This document shows positions 1-10,038 of a stretch of DNA of 27,757 nucleotides, one piece after another (position 1 is the first letter of the stretch; every line of letters starts with the position of its first letter). Under the pieces are notes generated by a model, which was given only the letters and a program-made list of their open reading frames with translations, searched no databases and had not been told where the DNA came from. Origin of the DNA: Cudoniella acicularis (Eukaryota; Ascomycota; Leotiomycetes; Helotiales; Helotiaceae); NCBI GenBank assembly GCA_013054445.1, contig JAAMPI010000707.1:1-27757 (forward strand), written 5' to 3'. A program made the translations under genes and the position numbers.

Positions 1-44
1 CAAACCTCAACACACCCAATCAAACACGTCTAACACCACCACAG

Positions 45-285
45 AACAACACAAGTCTACTACTCCACTGGAAACGAGGCATTAACATCAGTGAGTAAAG
101 CCGTCAAGAACACTGTCAGCGGCCAAGGCGAGTACCATTTCGGGATCTTGAAGAAGCCGATTGGTGGTGGGACCGATATTCCGCATACCGGGTTCCAGCC
201 AGCGAATATCAATGAAGGTGTAGTTTTTGGGGGTATTTTTGAGGAGGATAGTAGTAAGAGCTCGTGTGTTAGTTTGAAGCCTTGA
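45..285 (+). CDS. 3' terminal exon of an unidentified gene (5' part outside window)
   Basis: I do not recognise this product. The frame is open from position 34 to a TGA at 283-285 and ends in the peptide SSCVSLKP. A likely splice acceptor (CACCACAG) ends at 44, and a CTAAC branch-like element lies about 14 nt before it, so positions 1-44 are read as the end of an intron. The acceptor leaves one base of a split codon, then about 79 codons. The peptide is rich in Gly, Ser and Lys and includes the segment GEYHFGILKKPIGGG; no domain is evident. The gene converges with the DUF1996 gene on the other strand. The minus-strand frames over the same bases have no supporting splice or start signals and look like shadows. 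Confidence is moderate because only the last exon is present. Confidence 0.42.
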
Positions 286-675
286 GGTGAGAGGCTTATC
301 TTGTATGAGGGAGTTGGGTTCCATGTCTTTGGACACACCTGCTATTTCCGTCCAGATGTAATTAGTAGAGGGGTAAATGAAAATTGGAAAAAACGCTTCC
401 CTTAGTGTAAATTTGATAGTCAGGCAGCGAGACTTAACTTCAAGTGATTCAAAGGATAAGTCAAAAAGGTGGTTCGTCGTGCGCCAGAAACGGCTTGCAT
501 TTCCCTCATCTCTCTAAACTTTCTCTAAAAGTATCTACAGTAGAATATATCCCAAAAGCATCCGGTAAACTTCATCGCACCAAGAATCGAAGGTTTTTGT
601 GTTGGCTTCAGCTCAAGCTGGGCTCTGCCATAGCCAAAAGGGATTTGAAGAACACCGACCTGCGCGGTATCTTCT
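286..675. other. Intergenic gap between two convergent genes
   Basis: These 390 bases lie between the stop of the partial + strand gene and the stop of the - strand DUF1996 gene. They presumably hold both 3' untranslated regions. I see no further coding frame with plausible start or splice signals, no RNA gene and no clear repeat. Confidence 0.5.
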
Positions 676-2136
676 TTATTCTGTTCCGCATGCACCAGTT
701 GCCGCAGCAGTCTCGGTCACGATAACAGTGACGGCTGAGCTTGAGGATGTTGGGACGGACACAGCGTTAGCAACGGTTTTGACTGCTGAAGTGACGAAGG
801 TGGTAGGAGGGAGTGGGCCCTTGATATCAGAAGAGCTTGAGACGACGCCTCCAGCTGCTCCGGTTGCAGAAGGACTGGATGGCGCTGAAGTTGAGGCAAC
901 AGGGTAGGTCATGCCGGAAGTCCAGACGGGGTTGTTTCCTGGCAACTTGGAGATCGGTCCATTCAATCCTACATCCTCAACTGGCGCTGGGACCTCTGGG
1001 GAGAGGTTGTTTTTGGTACCTTGGCTTCCATCTGGGGTTCCGAATGAGTTCCAAGCACAGGCTGCACCGATGCCGTTGCAGTTTGCGAATGATTCGGTCA
1101 GAGCGGTCTGGTTGGTCCAGCCTTGAAGGAAATCAGCATGTCCTCCGTATCCGGTTGTATCTCCCATGGAGAGAACGAGGTTGGAAGAGTCGGTGAGTCC
1201 GAGTGTGCCGGTTGCAAAGCCGAATTCGGAACCGATGGAGATCAGAGCTACGGGGTGACTCTCGGGGCACATGCCACCTTGGGTGTTGCCATTGCCTCTG
1301 TTGGGATCGGGGTACGCGACCTGGGATGTGTTAGTGAATGTAAGCATCTACCAATCAAATAGTACGTACGTGGCTACTGTGGTCGGGGCTGTCAAGGTTT
1401 ACGCCGTCCCAGCATGAGGGAAATCGAACGTTCAACTGGAGTCTGTCTGCCAGAGGGGTTGTTGGAAATCCAGTGTGCTCTCCGTTATCTCCCGTCTCCC
1501 AGAGAATAGCTTGGTTGCTTTGAATCGAGTCGTTTTGGGTACTGTTGAAATCAGCTTTGCCCATACATGGAGTGTCTTGGATGAACGTACCGTCTGGTTG
1601 GGTCTCCGGCAATCATTCGAAGACCAGGAGGAAAAGCGCGAGCATCGGTAGGCGAAGGGCAGTATTGAACTGATTGGTCCGGGTTATAGCTACAAGTGTA
1701 GTTCTTGTAGTAGCTATTCTGATTCACTTTGTTAGCAAGAGGATTGATTTCAGGGTGAATACACTTACAACGCCAGTGTATGGGACAATCTCGAACATTC
1801 CATTTTTCATATGGTAGAGTTGAGGAGCCCACTGTGATTGTTAGCAAAATTAAACTGAGGAGAAGCAATTTGACATACGTAGTTGCTGTGATCTGTGAAT
1901 TTATCGCATGTGGTTTGCTTAGAATCTATGCTGACATCGGGGCCAGTCATAGTTCTTTGGAAAGCAGTTCCTCCTGAAATGGCGTGGACATGACCAGATG
2001 CCACACCAGGGCTGACAATTGGATCCGATCTCTGAACGGAAAGGACTCCGCAGTTGACAGTCCAAGCAAGGATGGCTTGAACAGAAGCAGCGGAGGACAG
2101 AACTGAAAGGAGTGTAAGAGCGGCCGGCGAATACAT
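676..2136 (-). CDS. Secreted DUF1996 domain protein, 421 aa, five exons
   Basis: The exons are 2136-1879, 1831-1769, 1718-1591, 1541-1370 and 1320-676. The four introns are 47-50 nt with GT-AG ends, and all phases agree, giving 421 aa. A signal peptide of about 21 residues (MYSPAALTLLSVLSSAASVQA) starts the protein. The DUF1996 core follows: RSDPIVSPGVASGHVHAISG, then HMKNGMFEIVPYTG, YKNYTCSY, FPPGLRMIAGDPTRR, NVRFPSCWDG, and CPESHPVALISI followed by LSMGDTTGYGGHADFLQGW. The last roughly 80 residues are Ser/Thr/Pro/Ala-rich and probably O-glycosylated, with no clear GPI signal. DUF1996 proteins are common in fungal secretomes, often beside WSC domains, but their biochemical role is not settled. 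The third intron (1590-1542) begins GTACGT and removes an apparent frame change, so the gene looks intact. Confidence 0.9.
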
Positions 2137-3937
2137 GATGTGTACCTGTAAGGACTGACTGCTAAAAAGCGCGCAAAGGATTGAAAGGAATGTAAACGAG
2201 AAAAACTCGAAAAAAATGTTGGATGAGGGAAATAGAGAAAGAAACGACGAAGAGTGAATCTTTGTATCTTTTTTGACTCACTGCGGCCGAAGCTGTGTCA
2301 AGGGAGCGGTCGCGCATCCAACTCCCTTGTGATCCTTTCCCGGCGCACACTGAAATGAGAGGCGTTTTTGTTTCAAGTTTCAACGCAGTGTACCTGACTA
2401 AAAACGCCACCAACAAATAATTCTCTCCCCCGCAGATGGTGCCGCTGGTTCGTCTGATCGTTGATTTGTCGTCTCGTTTTCGGGGTCCGCGATAAGGAGG
2501 AAGACTGGTGGAGGATTCCCGTCTCGCCTGGCATTCAATCCCAATCCATCTAATGGGGAACTCGGAATCAAGCGAAGGATTTTGAGCCACGTTGCGGCGT
2601 GAACAAAAGATTTGCTTGAATCCTCTCAGCGTAAAATATAACTACTCGAGGCGACCAATTCGCGATCTCACAATTAACCGCGAAAGAAGTCATTCGAGCG
2701 CAGTACGACTTGACGAGGAGATTATCACGCTTCAACAAGATGAATGAGACGATAATTTGATGCTCCAGTCTGAACTTTCTTCTCCCCCTTGGTTACATAG
2801 CATAGGCGCAAGGACGGGAGTTTGCTCAAGTCTCCCCTACTACGTGAGGGGTCCAGCCCGCGATAGATAGCTTTTCTGCAAGATACCGCGTACCTCAGAC
2901 CGTAGGTGCCGCCCTGCAGCGCGCTGACTAGATCACTACGATAGCGGCAATTTTCACGTATGACCACACCGACCTCGGTATGCACAATTCAGGGGGGAGC
3001 AACACAACCCAACCGAAAAGATTCAAAAGAAATTCACCTTTTAGGAAAACCGCTTCCCGCTGCCACAGCATTGGCTGTCAAATGCAAACGGGTTTTAGCC
3101 GCCTCCCATGTGCAAAATCTAAAACAGTTCAGATCTCGCCAGGAATTTAGGGATCTTCCGTAGCGCCCTCACCTGTCTTTGGCTTGGGAAAATGAGACAA
3201 GCCGCTTTTGTCTCGGTAAGTTTGAATGGCTGTTGAGACATTTCTTTTTGAGTGAAAACGTTTTCGTGGCATCAGATAAGCGCATGCGGATGCATGCGGA
3301 ATCCCTTTTTTGCGCAGTTGTGGAAGTCACTGCATCGGTGAGAATTATTCTTGGGTTCCAGCGCTCAAGGGGGTTCGCCTGCATGCGCACGGATGGAGGA
3401 TAAGCCCCTCAAAGATTTTCGCGAGCTAGCCAATAACCGAATTTTCCCCTGAGACCGCGTGATTCTTTAGATGTATTTTTTGGCAGCGACCCTCACTCTA
3501 GGAAAAGAAAAGAAAAAAACTTTCTGAGCTAGTGCTTGATCATTAAATAAGCAGAAGTGGATATGTCACGGGAATCTAGAAGAGAAGCTCGTCTCTTCTA
3601 CGTGATCTAGAAGCCCCTTTTTGAGGAATAAATACGCACACAACAAACTCGCTTGTCCAACACCAACTGTTGCTGCACGGTCAGTGGTTCTTTGTCGCGC
3701 CCAAGAACGCGGATGACAACGTTCAAACCTGCCCTTCCCCTCATCACCCCCTCTACTTCGGATCTTGGTTCTTGAATCTTGATCAATCAACCACCCAATT
3801 GAACATCCCTCCCGAGACCAAGCAAAAAGTCAAGAGTCACCAAAATACGAACGCGGAACGGACTTTTTCACTTTTCCACGATCACTGCCCTACCGCCCAG
3901 TTCATAACATCATAACGTCAAAACATCTCAATCGACC
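2137..3937. other. Long intergenic region, upstream of the DUF1996 gene and of the decayed 2EXR-like gene
   Basis: About 1.8 kb without a supportable gene. The part next to 2136 is presumably the DUF1996 promoter. I saw three GCATGC palindromes (two in a short direct repeat near 3282-3300, one near 3381) and a perfect hairpin at 3577-3600. A frame at 3670-3915 has no protein-like pattern and probably lies in the leader or promoter of the next locus. Confidence 0.5.
3577..3600. repeat. Perfect 9-bp inverted repeat with 6-nt loop
   Basis: The arms TAGAAGAGA (3577-3585) and TCTCTTCTA (3592-3600) are exact reverse complements around the spacer AGCTCG. It lies about 340 bp upstream of the ATG of the decayed 2EXR-like gene. 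It could be a protein-binding palindrome or chance; no function is assigned. Confidence 0.6.
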
Positions 3938-4678
3938 ATGTCTCTACCGTCCTCCGAGGCAAAGATCACGATCACCAAGTCGATGCATCTTCGTCATCCA
4001 CACCTCATCCCGGTCACCTAAATTTCCTCTCCATTCCACGCGAAATCCGGAATATGATCTACGATCTCGCCCTCACAACACCATCGCCAATTATCGTCTG
4101 GTCAGGCAAAATCAGAACATCAATAGTCCGGTTCCCCGTAACGCGCGAGGAAACAGATGTCCCAGAAGAAGGAGTCATAATTGAGTACGAAGGCTACATC
4201 AAGACCATTACGGAACCCATGAAGCGGGACTTGGACTACGCATCCATGGCACTGAGCAAGCGCGACCTAAACTTCAACCTCATTCGATGCCACCCCATCA
4301 TCGCGCAGGAGGCTGCAATGGCTCTTTACCGAAATAACACCTTTTCATTCCGTAGTCGCCACAGCTGGAAGCCTATTGTCTCTTGGCTCAGAAATCGGGC
4401 TACGAAATAGGGGCTTTTTGACACACTTGGAGATTTCCGGGGTTCGTCCAATGCATGTGTGACAAGACAGCGATGGTAACCGTGTTGGGGTGGAAGTCAG
4501 GGAATGCGATATTTACATTTGCGAAGAGGTAGCTCAGTGCTACCCTCGACTTTCTCTTTCGACAGAGGAGCCGCTAGAAGGCATTGTGGAGAACATCAAT
4601 CCTGCTGTTGAGCATTTCTTTGAACTGCTGGGCTCAGAGGGGCCTAAGCTGAAGGACCTTACCCTTACTCGTGGCTAG
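3938..4678 (+). pseudogene. Decayed gene with 2EXR/F-box-like N-terminal motif
   Basis: The strongest signal is the peptide FLSIPREIRNMIYDLAL near 4024-4074, the hallmark start of the fungal 2EXR/F-box-like family (usually L..LP.EIRN.IY.L.L). Many such genes occur in Pezizomycotina, and their roles are mostly unknown. No intact frame exists. The ATG at 3938 (context CGACCATGT) reads 27 codons to a TAA at 4019-4021. The motif lies in the next frame, which has no ATG before 4054 and stops at 4408-4410. The similarity-like continuation (GFLTHLEISGVRPMHV) is back in the first frame from about 4394, meets a TGA at 4460-4462, then stays open to 4678 and ends with LKDLTLTRG. Two compensating frame changes plus a stop, with no GT-AG introns that repair them, suggest a pseudogene. 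Sequencing errors in a draft assembly are the alternative. Confidence 0.6.
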
Positions 4679-4897
4679 GATATTGAGGTATTTTGGAAGT
4701 TCAAGTTTCTTGGGTATATAGAGTATGTTGATCTACGTCTAATAAAATTGCTACACACCACCATATCTCCCGAGCACCCCCATCTATAAAGAAGTTTCAA
4801 CAAGCCCAAACTCCCAATCGCAAATTTTACAAAGTAACAAAGTCGCACGAAAGGGATTGGTCAAACACCCGACTAATGGGTATATGTAGGCAAGTCC

Positions 4898-6034
4898 TTA
4901 TCCAAAGGCTTCCGCTACTCCCGTCAAAATCCTTCCAACGGCCCTTCTATGGCCGCTGTGATGACTACTAGAACCCCCATAGGTGTTACCGCCATGGCTA
5001 CCATGTTTATTCTCCTCTTGCTGCTGTGTTTCACTGGACGTATGGGACGTGTTGACCTTCTTCACCTCTCTCTGCTTTTCCTCCTCGGCCTTCTTTCTTT
5101 TGGCGTCCCTCTCTTTGAACTCCTCCAACTCCTTTTTCTTCTTCTCCTCCTTGGCATTGTCTGTAGCCACCTCTTCTGGTCTCCTTCCTTCCAGGTCATC
5201 CTCATCTTTCGTCGGTTGATTTGCCGCCGCCGATCCAATGAGCCCCGCAACCGATTTTTTGCAACCTGGCCACATTATGCTAGCGCTATTCTGAACTCCG
5301 TCTTCCTGTCCACAGGGCGTTTTCCATCCGACCCGCTGGTTATATGTGTATCTCCCATATACCGAAATTAGTGACCCAGACGGGTATTTGTCGCCAGCTC
5401 TAAAATGTTTATTCAGGGATTGTTCGTACAAATAGAAGGCACTATCTTCTGCGTGATACTTTTTCGCCAGGGGCTGACCACCCTTGAGTTGCCTGCCTGA
5501 TATCTCAGCTGCCCAAGCCGCAGCTACTTTCTCATCTTCTGGCAATTCATGATCCTTCTCGAGGAGGTTAATCAACTCTCCGGTTGCTATGCTGGCAATG
5601 GTAATTTTTGCTGGTATTGCAGGCTTGCCAGGGGTTGCTGGTATCTTTGGTGTGAATAACGCCGCTATCATGTTAGTCTGACGTGTATTCTTGTTTTATT
5701 TTCGTATTGAGCTAGAACATTGTTGTACCCTGCCTTGGAGAAATCTTTGAGGCGCTCGTAACTTAGACCAACCCCGGCGAAGTCTATCTGATGTTTGTAT
5801 AGGCCCTCATAGAGTACCATTTCGAAATCGAGAAGTGCCCGGGCATTCAAGATATGAGCATCTTCGGTGATATTAAAACCTGGGGGGGAATTCGGTAAAG
5901 TCGTCCTTTATTGCTACAATATTATCGCCATCTTGAAGTTGGTACGAGCCGCCTGTTGGAGCACTGAAGCCAATTTTGGTGTAGATAAGGAGACAGGCCA
6001 AAGCCCGAAGACCAATTTGCGTGCATGAGAACAT
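4898..6034 (-). pseudogene. Broken gene for a putative secreted protein with charged coiled-coil and His/Gly/Ser tail
   Basis: I do not recognise the family. Reading leftward, an ATG at 6034 begins a signal-peptide-like segment (ALACLLIYTKIGFSAP). This frame runs to a C7 run at 5882-5888, where a one-base change is needed to enter the next frame, which carries FNITEDAHILNARALLDFEM and DFAGVGLSYERLKDFSKAG. That frame stops at 5668. A third frame, starting at 5671 with MIAALFTPKIPATPGKP, is open for 257 codons to 4898. It holds a compact region (KYHAEDSAFYLYEQSLNKHF, then SVYGRYTYNQRVGWKTPCG), a Lys/Glu-rich coiled-coil-like stretch, and a His/Gly/Ser tail. A branch-site-like ACTAAC and a TAG acceptor lie near 5675-5690, but no canonical donor with the right phase was found. 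Either decay, assembly errors or an unusual intron would explain the breaks. It borders the transposon-like block. Confidence 0.5.
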
Positions 6035-6202
6035 GTTAGGATAGGCAGAATTTGGCTTTGATAAAATATATTTTAAAGGTTATCGAATATTTATAGGCGT
6101 GATTTGTAGTTCGAGAAGTATATCGCGATAGTTGAAGGAGTAGCTTGAATTTCGCATCTAAAATATAAGTATTGTTACGGCTCTTTAAAGGCACTAGGGC
6201 CC

Positions 6203-6214
6203 TGACGTCACGTG
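6203..6214. promoter_or_regulatory. Overlapping CRE palindrome and CACGTG E-box
   Basis: The 12-mer TGACGTCACGTG joins a perfect CREB/ATF-type palindrome (TGACGTCA) to an E-box (CACGTG). It lies about 170 bp upstream of the ATG of the broken secreted-protein gene and near the presumed edge of the transposon block. It could have been an LTR enhancer or part of that gene's promoter. Binding is inferred from motif only. Confidence 0.4.
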
Positions 6215-6378
6215 GGGACGTATTTGCAAGAAGGTGCTGTATTATCGAAGAGACTAAACTAAGGAGAGAAGAAGAGGTTCTCCCGGAGGGAGAAGCTCTA
6301 TTTAACTATACAAATAGCGCTAGTAAGCGAAGTAGTCCGTAAGCGACTCCCCCGGATANTGAGTCACTCGGTCAGTCG

Positions 6379-6467
6379 TCAAGCCATTGAATCGACTATC
6401 GATCAGAAGGACNGGCTATTATCAAGTCATTGAATCGACGAGCGTCGAATCAAGTCATTACGTCGAC
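6379..6467 (+). repeat. Three imperfect copies of an 18-mer
   Basis: Copies at 6379-6396, 6422-6439 and 6450-6467 follow the pattern TCAAGYCATTGAATCGAC. The second differs from the first by one base and the third by a few bases in its second half. Spacing is irregular (43 and 28 bp). They sit inside the transposon-like block and may be part of a degenerate LTR or subterminal repeat. Confidence 0.55.
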
Positions 6468-8627
6468 TACTATTAAGTTAATCTATCCTGGCGTCGAACC
6501 AGGGCGTCGAACTAGGTCTGTGACAAAGGCTGGGATGGTGATTGAATATGAATGCGGGGTCCTTATCTCCGTAGTTGGTCAATTGGTTAACCTAAATCCG
6601 CTTAAGATTCTTGGCCAGGACAAATTTAAGGGACAGATTGTGTATAGTGTATAGTAGAGGCATGACATCGTTCTTAAAGACAAAGAGGTCGTAGTAATTA
6701 GGAATAGGTATAAGTTTGTTCTGTTAAGTGTGTAGGAAGCAGAAGTTAGGGCTGACGCTGCGCAGGTTCTAGTTTACAAATTGTTCTAGTAATTATAAAC
6801 GAGGCTAAGAATGTTTACTATTTTATAAGAGTCTGTAGAATTACTTACGTGGCTCGTATTATAAGAGTAGTTTTGCTGATTCTTAGTATTAGACACCTTA
6901 ATATTATGTTCTTAAACCCTTTGATTAGTGGCGGGTTAACTATACCTGGAAATTCATGTTCTAGTATATTCCTTTCTTATTGAAATTCCTTTAGGCTCGT
7001 ATGTTCATATATCTGGAATCGACTCTAAAAGAGTTCTCCTTTGACCGGGGTACTGAGAAAGCTCGTATAAAAGCCCGGAATTATATTTAAAAAACCGTAC
7101 CGAGTGAGTGATGATAGATATAGAAATAGACATTAACGCTAACAAGTTTTTATAGGTAAATATTAAGATCTCTTGACCCTAAAGTACGCCCTTGGATGTA
7201 AGGTAAGATCTTAACGAGAACCCGGGCTAGACTAATCTTCTAAATCTCTATAGAGAAAAATATTAGATCCCGGTTACCTAGAGGCTCTATACTACGAGAA
7301 TGTCTATCTTATAGACGACAGGATCGTATCTTTGAGCAAAGATAGTCTCGTAACGAAGTTAGGAAAATAGTACCTAGTAGACGTTATTGTAGGCGACCTA
7401 TCTTCGTGTCTTAAAGTGATCAACTAATAGGAGCGATCTCTAGATTGTCGCCAATGGCTTTAAGACTTTCTAATATCAAATGATAGTTGTTGGTCGACAT
7501 AGCAAAACTCTTAACGATCACTGGTAGATGTTTAGTGGCATTAGGGCCTATATTTCGACGACAATAGCGGGCTTCCCTAACTTCTGTTTACTATCTAGGC
7601 CGAATTCCGTTAGCGGCCATAGCTCTTTAGTATTTTCGATTGAGAAGTGAGTCTATACGCTTCTCTCTGAACAGTTCGCTGACACTAACAAGCGCTATTA
7701 ACCTAGTGGTCAAGGTTATTAAATCGGTTTTAAAAGGCTAGGTCAGCGATGTAGAAGTAAAGTTAGAAGCCGAAAGGAAATAGGTCGAGAAGGTCTAAGG
7801 GGCATTAAAGTTACGTGTATATTTAGACGACTACGACACGGTAGTAACGCCCTCGTGAGACTATAGAATACTTTGTCGATAATAGTCTACTAATGTGCCA
7901 GCCACCTAGTATTACGTCGACTAGAAGACCTACTAGAACTTTACTAACTATCTATAGAGTTTTTATTACTTGTGGTTTAGTAGCAACTTCTCTACTATAA
8001 AGGATTGGTGTTTTATGGTCCGTCTCCTCTTTAATAGTCTTACCTTGATATCAAACTAACTTGACCCGCCTTTATAGTATAGTCCGGAATATCTGATATA
8101 GTCATCAGTTTAGCCTACGTTATTAGATTTTTTTATAGTATGTTGTCATGTCAAGACCGTAGAGATATTAGAGTAAACCTACGAAACTTGTCTAGATTGT
8201 TTTATTTATAGATCACTTTTTTAACTTGTCTTATTTATTTGTCGTATCTTCATCGGGTAGGGGTTTCGATATTACACCTTAACGTAGAACAACTCCTATA
8301 GGTCGCAATGTCAATCTCTACTAGTCTGCCTGAAAAGGCTTAGCCGTTTCGCTCTATACCCTCAAACTCATTTTTCTGCTTAGTGACTAGATATTCAAAT
8401 TAGACTTGGATCTGCTCTAGTAATAAGGCTTAGTGATTGATCCTGTTCTGGTACGAGGGCGCCACAGAGCTAGAAAATGATACGACCACGTTTCTCCAAG
8501 AATAGAGACTATAGAAGGATACGCGTCTAAGTTAAGAATTCGCGCATTCCTAGACACGACATTACACAGCGAAGTTGTAAATTTGTTACTACTGTCGAGT
8601 ATGAAGCTGGTTGCTGTCGATCCAAAG

Positions 8628-8651
8628 GCAGGGGGCAAAGGCAGGGGGCAG
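8628..8651 (+). repeat. Short G-rich tandem repeat
   Basis: The unit AAAGGCAGGGGGC occurs twice in tandem near the right edge of the transposon-like block. It is a minor feature with no assigned function. Confidence 0.5.
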
Positions 8652-9013
8652 TGACTTGGTGCCTTTTAGATCCGCCGCGCTCAGAAGCGTTAGCAATGGA
8701 AGTCAGTAAACCCCTCAGGCATGTGAGCTAAAATTGCGACGATCCACTTCTAGATCGTCAAAGCAAGTTTGATTATGCAACGTGCTTAATGACATTATTA
8801 TTGTGTAGAATGTTCTCTTTATTGACCGACATTCGATATTTCGTTAATCAATGTCAAATATATTTATCTTCACGATACTAAGGCCTTCAAGTTTACGATG
8901 TTGTTAAGGTCTAGAGTCCTGGCGACAGCCTTGCTTGGCTCACCCTTTGTACAGAGCTCGACTTCTGCTGTCACTAGTACTTTAAACGCGGCTGCTGCGA
9001 CGCATACAGTTGC

Positions 9014-9300
9014 GTGTCACAACCCAAGGTCATGTGATGTGACACGTGATCAGTTCAGGAGTTCAGAGGTTCTAGAACCCGTGACTCGGGGACGACCGAA
9101 CCCATGAACTACTAAACTACGACCACCACCACCTATATAGCTATATAATTTTCCTATGTTTGAGCTTAGTGCTCAACTAATACTCTTGAATACAAGATAA
9201 CATTCTACGAAAGATCTGCTTGACACTTCTAAGACGATTAAACCGACGCCTCACGTGATATCGCTATACCACGTGACGACGGAACGTTACACTGGAACCA
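9014..9300. mobile_element. Possible LTR fragment rich in CACGTG motifs
   Basis: The stretch starts TGTCACAACC, includes a GACACGTGATC motif, a TATA-like CTATATAGCTATATAA run near 9133-9148, and later CACGTGATAT and CACGTGACG. A TG start, a CACGTGA-rich end and a TATA-like centre are the layout often seen in fungal Copia-type LTRs. I found no second copy in the window, no primer-binding site and no target duplication, so this is a weak call. Confidence 0.25.
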
Positions 9301-9385
9301 TGCACCAACTACAGCTCCATCTCGCCGTCTTGGACCCTTAACTGGCAACAGCAGCCTCGGTCCAACAAGCAGGCTACCTCTACCC

Positions 9386-9968
9386 TTGCAATCAAACTCT
9401 GGACCAGACACTGAGATAGAACACAGCAACTCTTCTCCAGCTTTGCCGCTATCAACATCTCCAACGTCTACTGATTCGCCTCTTTCCACTTCCACTCACC
9501 CCCGCTCGATAGGTGATACACTCCCTACAACGTCTCAGCCGACATCTCCGTTCAACACTGTTTCAGAACCTAATACTTCTACTACTCAAGCGACGTCGAT
9601 TTCACCTTTATCCACGACGCTGAGAGCACCTCTACTCAGCTCCAGCTCCAGCTTCAGCTGTCACCATTTTCACAATACCTCTCCTACGCCCCCCCCTTTA
9701 TGATATAGGTGGGGACGATACAGACCCGGATTCTCCAGGGATTCAGGACCTCAATTCGGACGTGCCGGATCAAAAGAGCAATATACGACATCCCAAGAGG
9801 TGGCGCCAGGCTCTTGAGATCATGACACTAACATTTGGCTCGCTTCTGAGTGGGGCAAATCTGACAAAGGTCATACGAGCTGGGAACGGGCTAGTTTGCA
9901 GTGATGCTATCTCGAGATTACCATGCTCAGTGTCTAAAAGTGGTTGTAAATCTACTTCTCATCGATGA
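9386..9968 (+). pseudogene. Ser/Thr/Pro-rich reading frame, possible retrotransposon polyprotein fragment
   Basis: The + strand frame from 9386 to 9703 is almost entirely Ser, Thr and Pro (for example LSTSPTSTDSPLSTSTHP). It runs into a C8 tract near 9690-9697. Changing frame there leads to the frame holding GDDTDPDSPGIQDLNSDVPD and HPKRWRQALEIMTLTFGSLL, which ends at 9968. Copia-type polyproteins carry such a low-complexity linker between integrase and reverse transcriptase, and an LTR-like stretch lies just upstream. No RT or integrase motif is present, so an internally deleted element or an unrelated low-complexity gene are both possible. The frame at 9386 has an in-frame ATG at its start, but I found no convincing splice sites. 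Confidence 0.28.
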
Positions 9969-10038
9969 TCAAGTCTTCTCGATAAAATCTAGCAGGGGTA
10001 TAATCAGTACTTGTACATATACATGCGGTCAATCGATT

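Larger units (their letters stand above)
6041..8880. mobile_element. AT-rich decayed transposon-like block with RIP-like composition
   Basis: No intact gene is present. CA and TG dinucleotides are scarce and TA is abundant across much of the block: positions 7201-7260 contain no CA or TG but seven TA. Reading frames are riddled with TAG and TAA. For example, the + strand frame covering about 7695-7990 reads like protein (VSDVEVKLEAERK, then YLDDYDTVVTPS) but is interrupted about ten times, mostly where Gln or Arg codons would fit. This is the pattern left by RIP on duplicated DNA in ascomycetes. A TGTTAC start near 6173, a CRE/E-box pair at 6203-6214 and short repeats at 6379-6467 could be LTR remnants. 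No matching second LTR was found and the element class is not identified. Two unresolved bases (6359 and 6413) lie within it. Confidence 0.6.

Noticed and set aside
4949..5371. 140-codon + strand open frame with many Leu and Phe
   Set aside because: It is the antisense of the Lys/Glu-rich coiled-coil region, which automatically yields Leu/Phe/Ser-rich frames.
8417..8638. 73-codon minus-strand frame in the decayed block
   Set aside because: No ATG-supported gene model or recognisable motif, and flanking DNA on both sides is full of stops; kept only as part of the transposon-like block.
8898..9107. 69-codon + strand frame with an ATG and an Ala/Ser/Leu-rich start resembling a signal peptide
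   Set aside because: After about 30 residues it runs into the LTR-like CACGTG-rich DNA, with no splice sites and no protein-like continuation.
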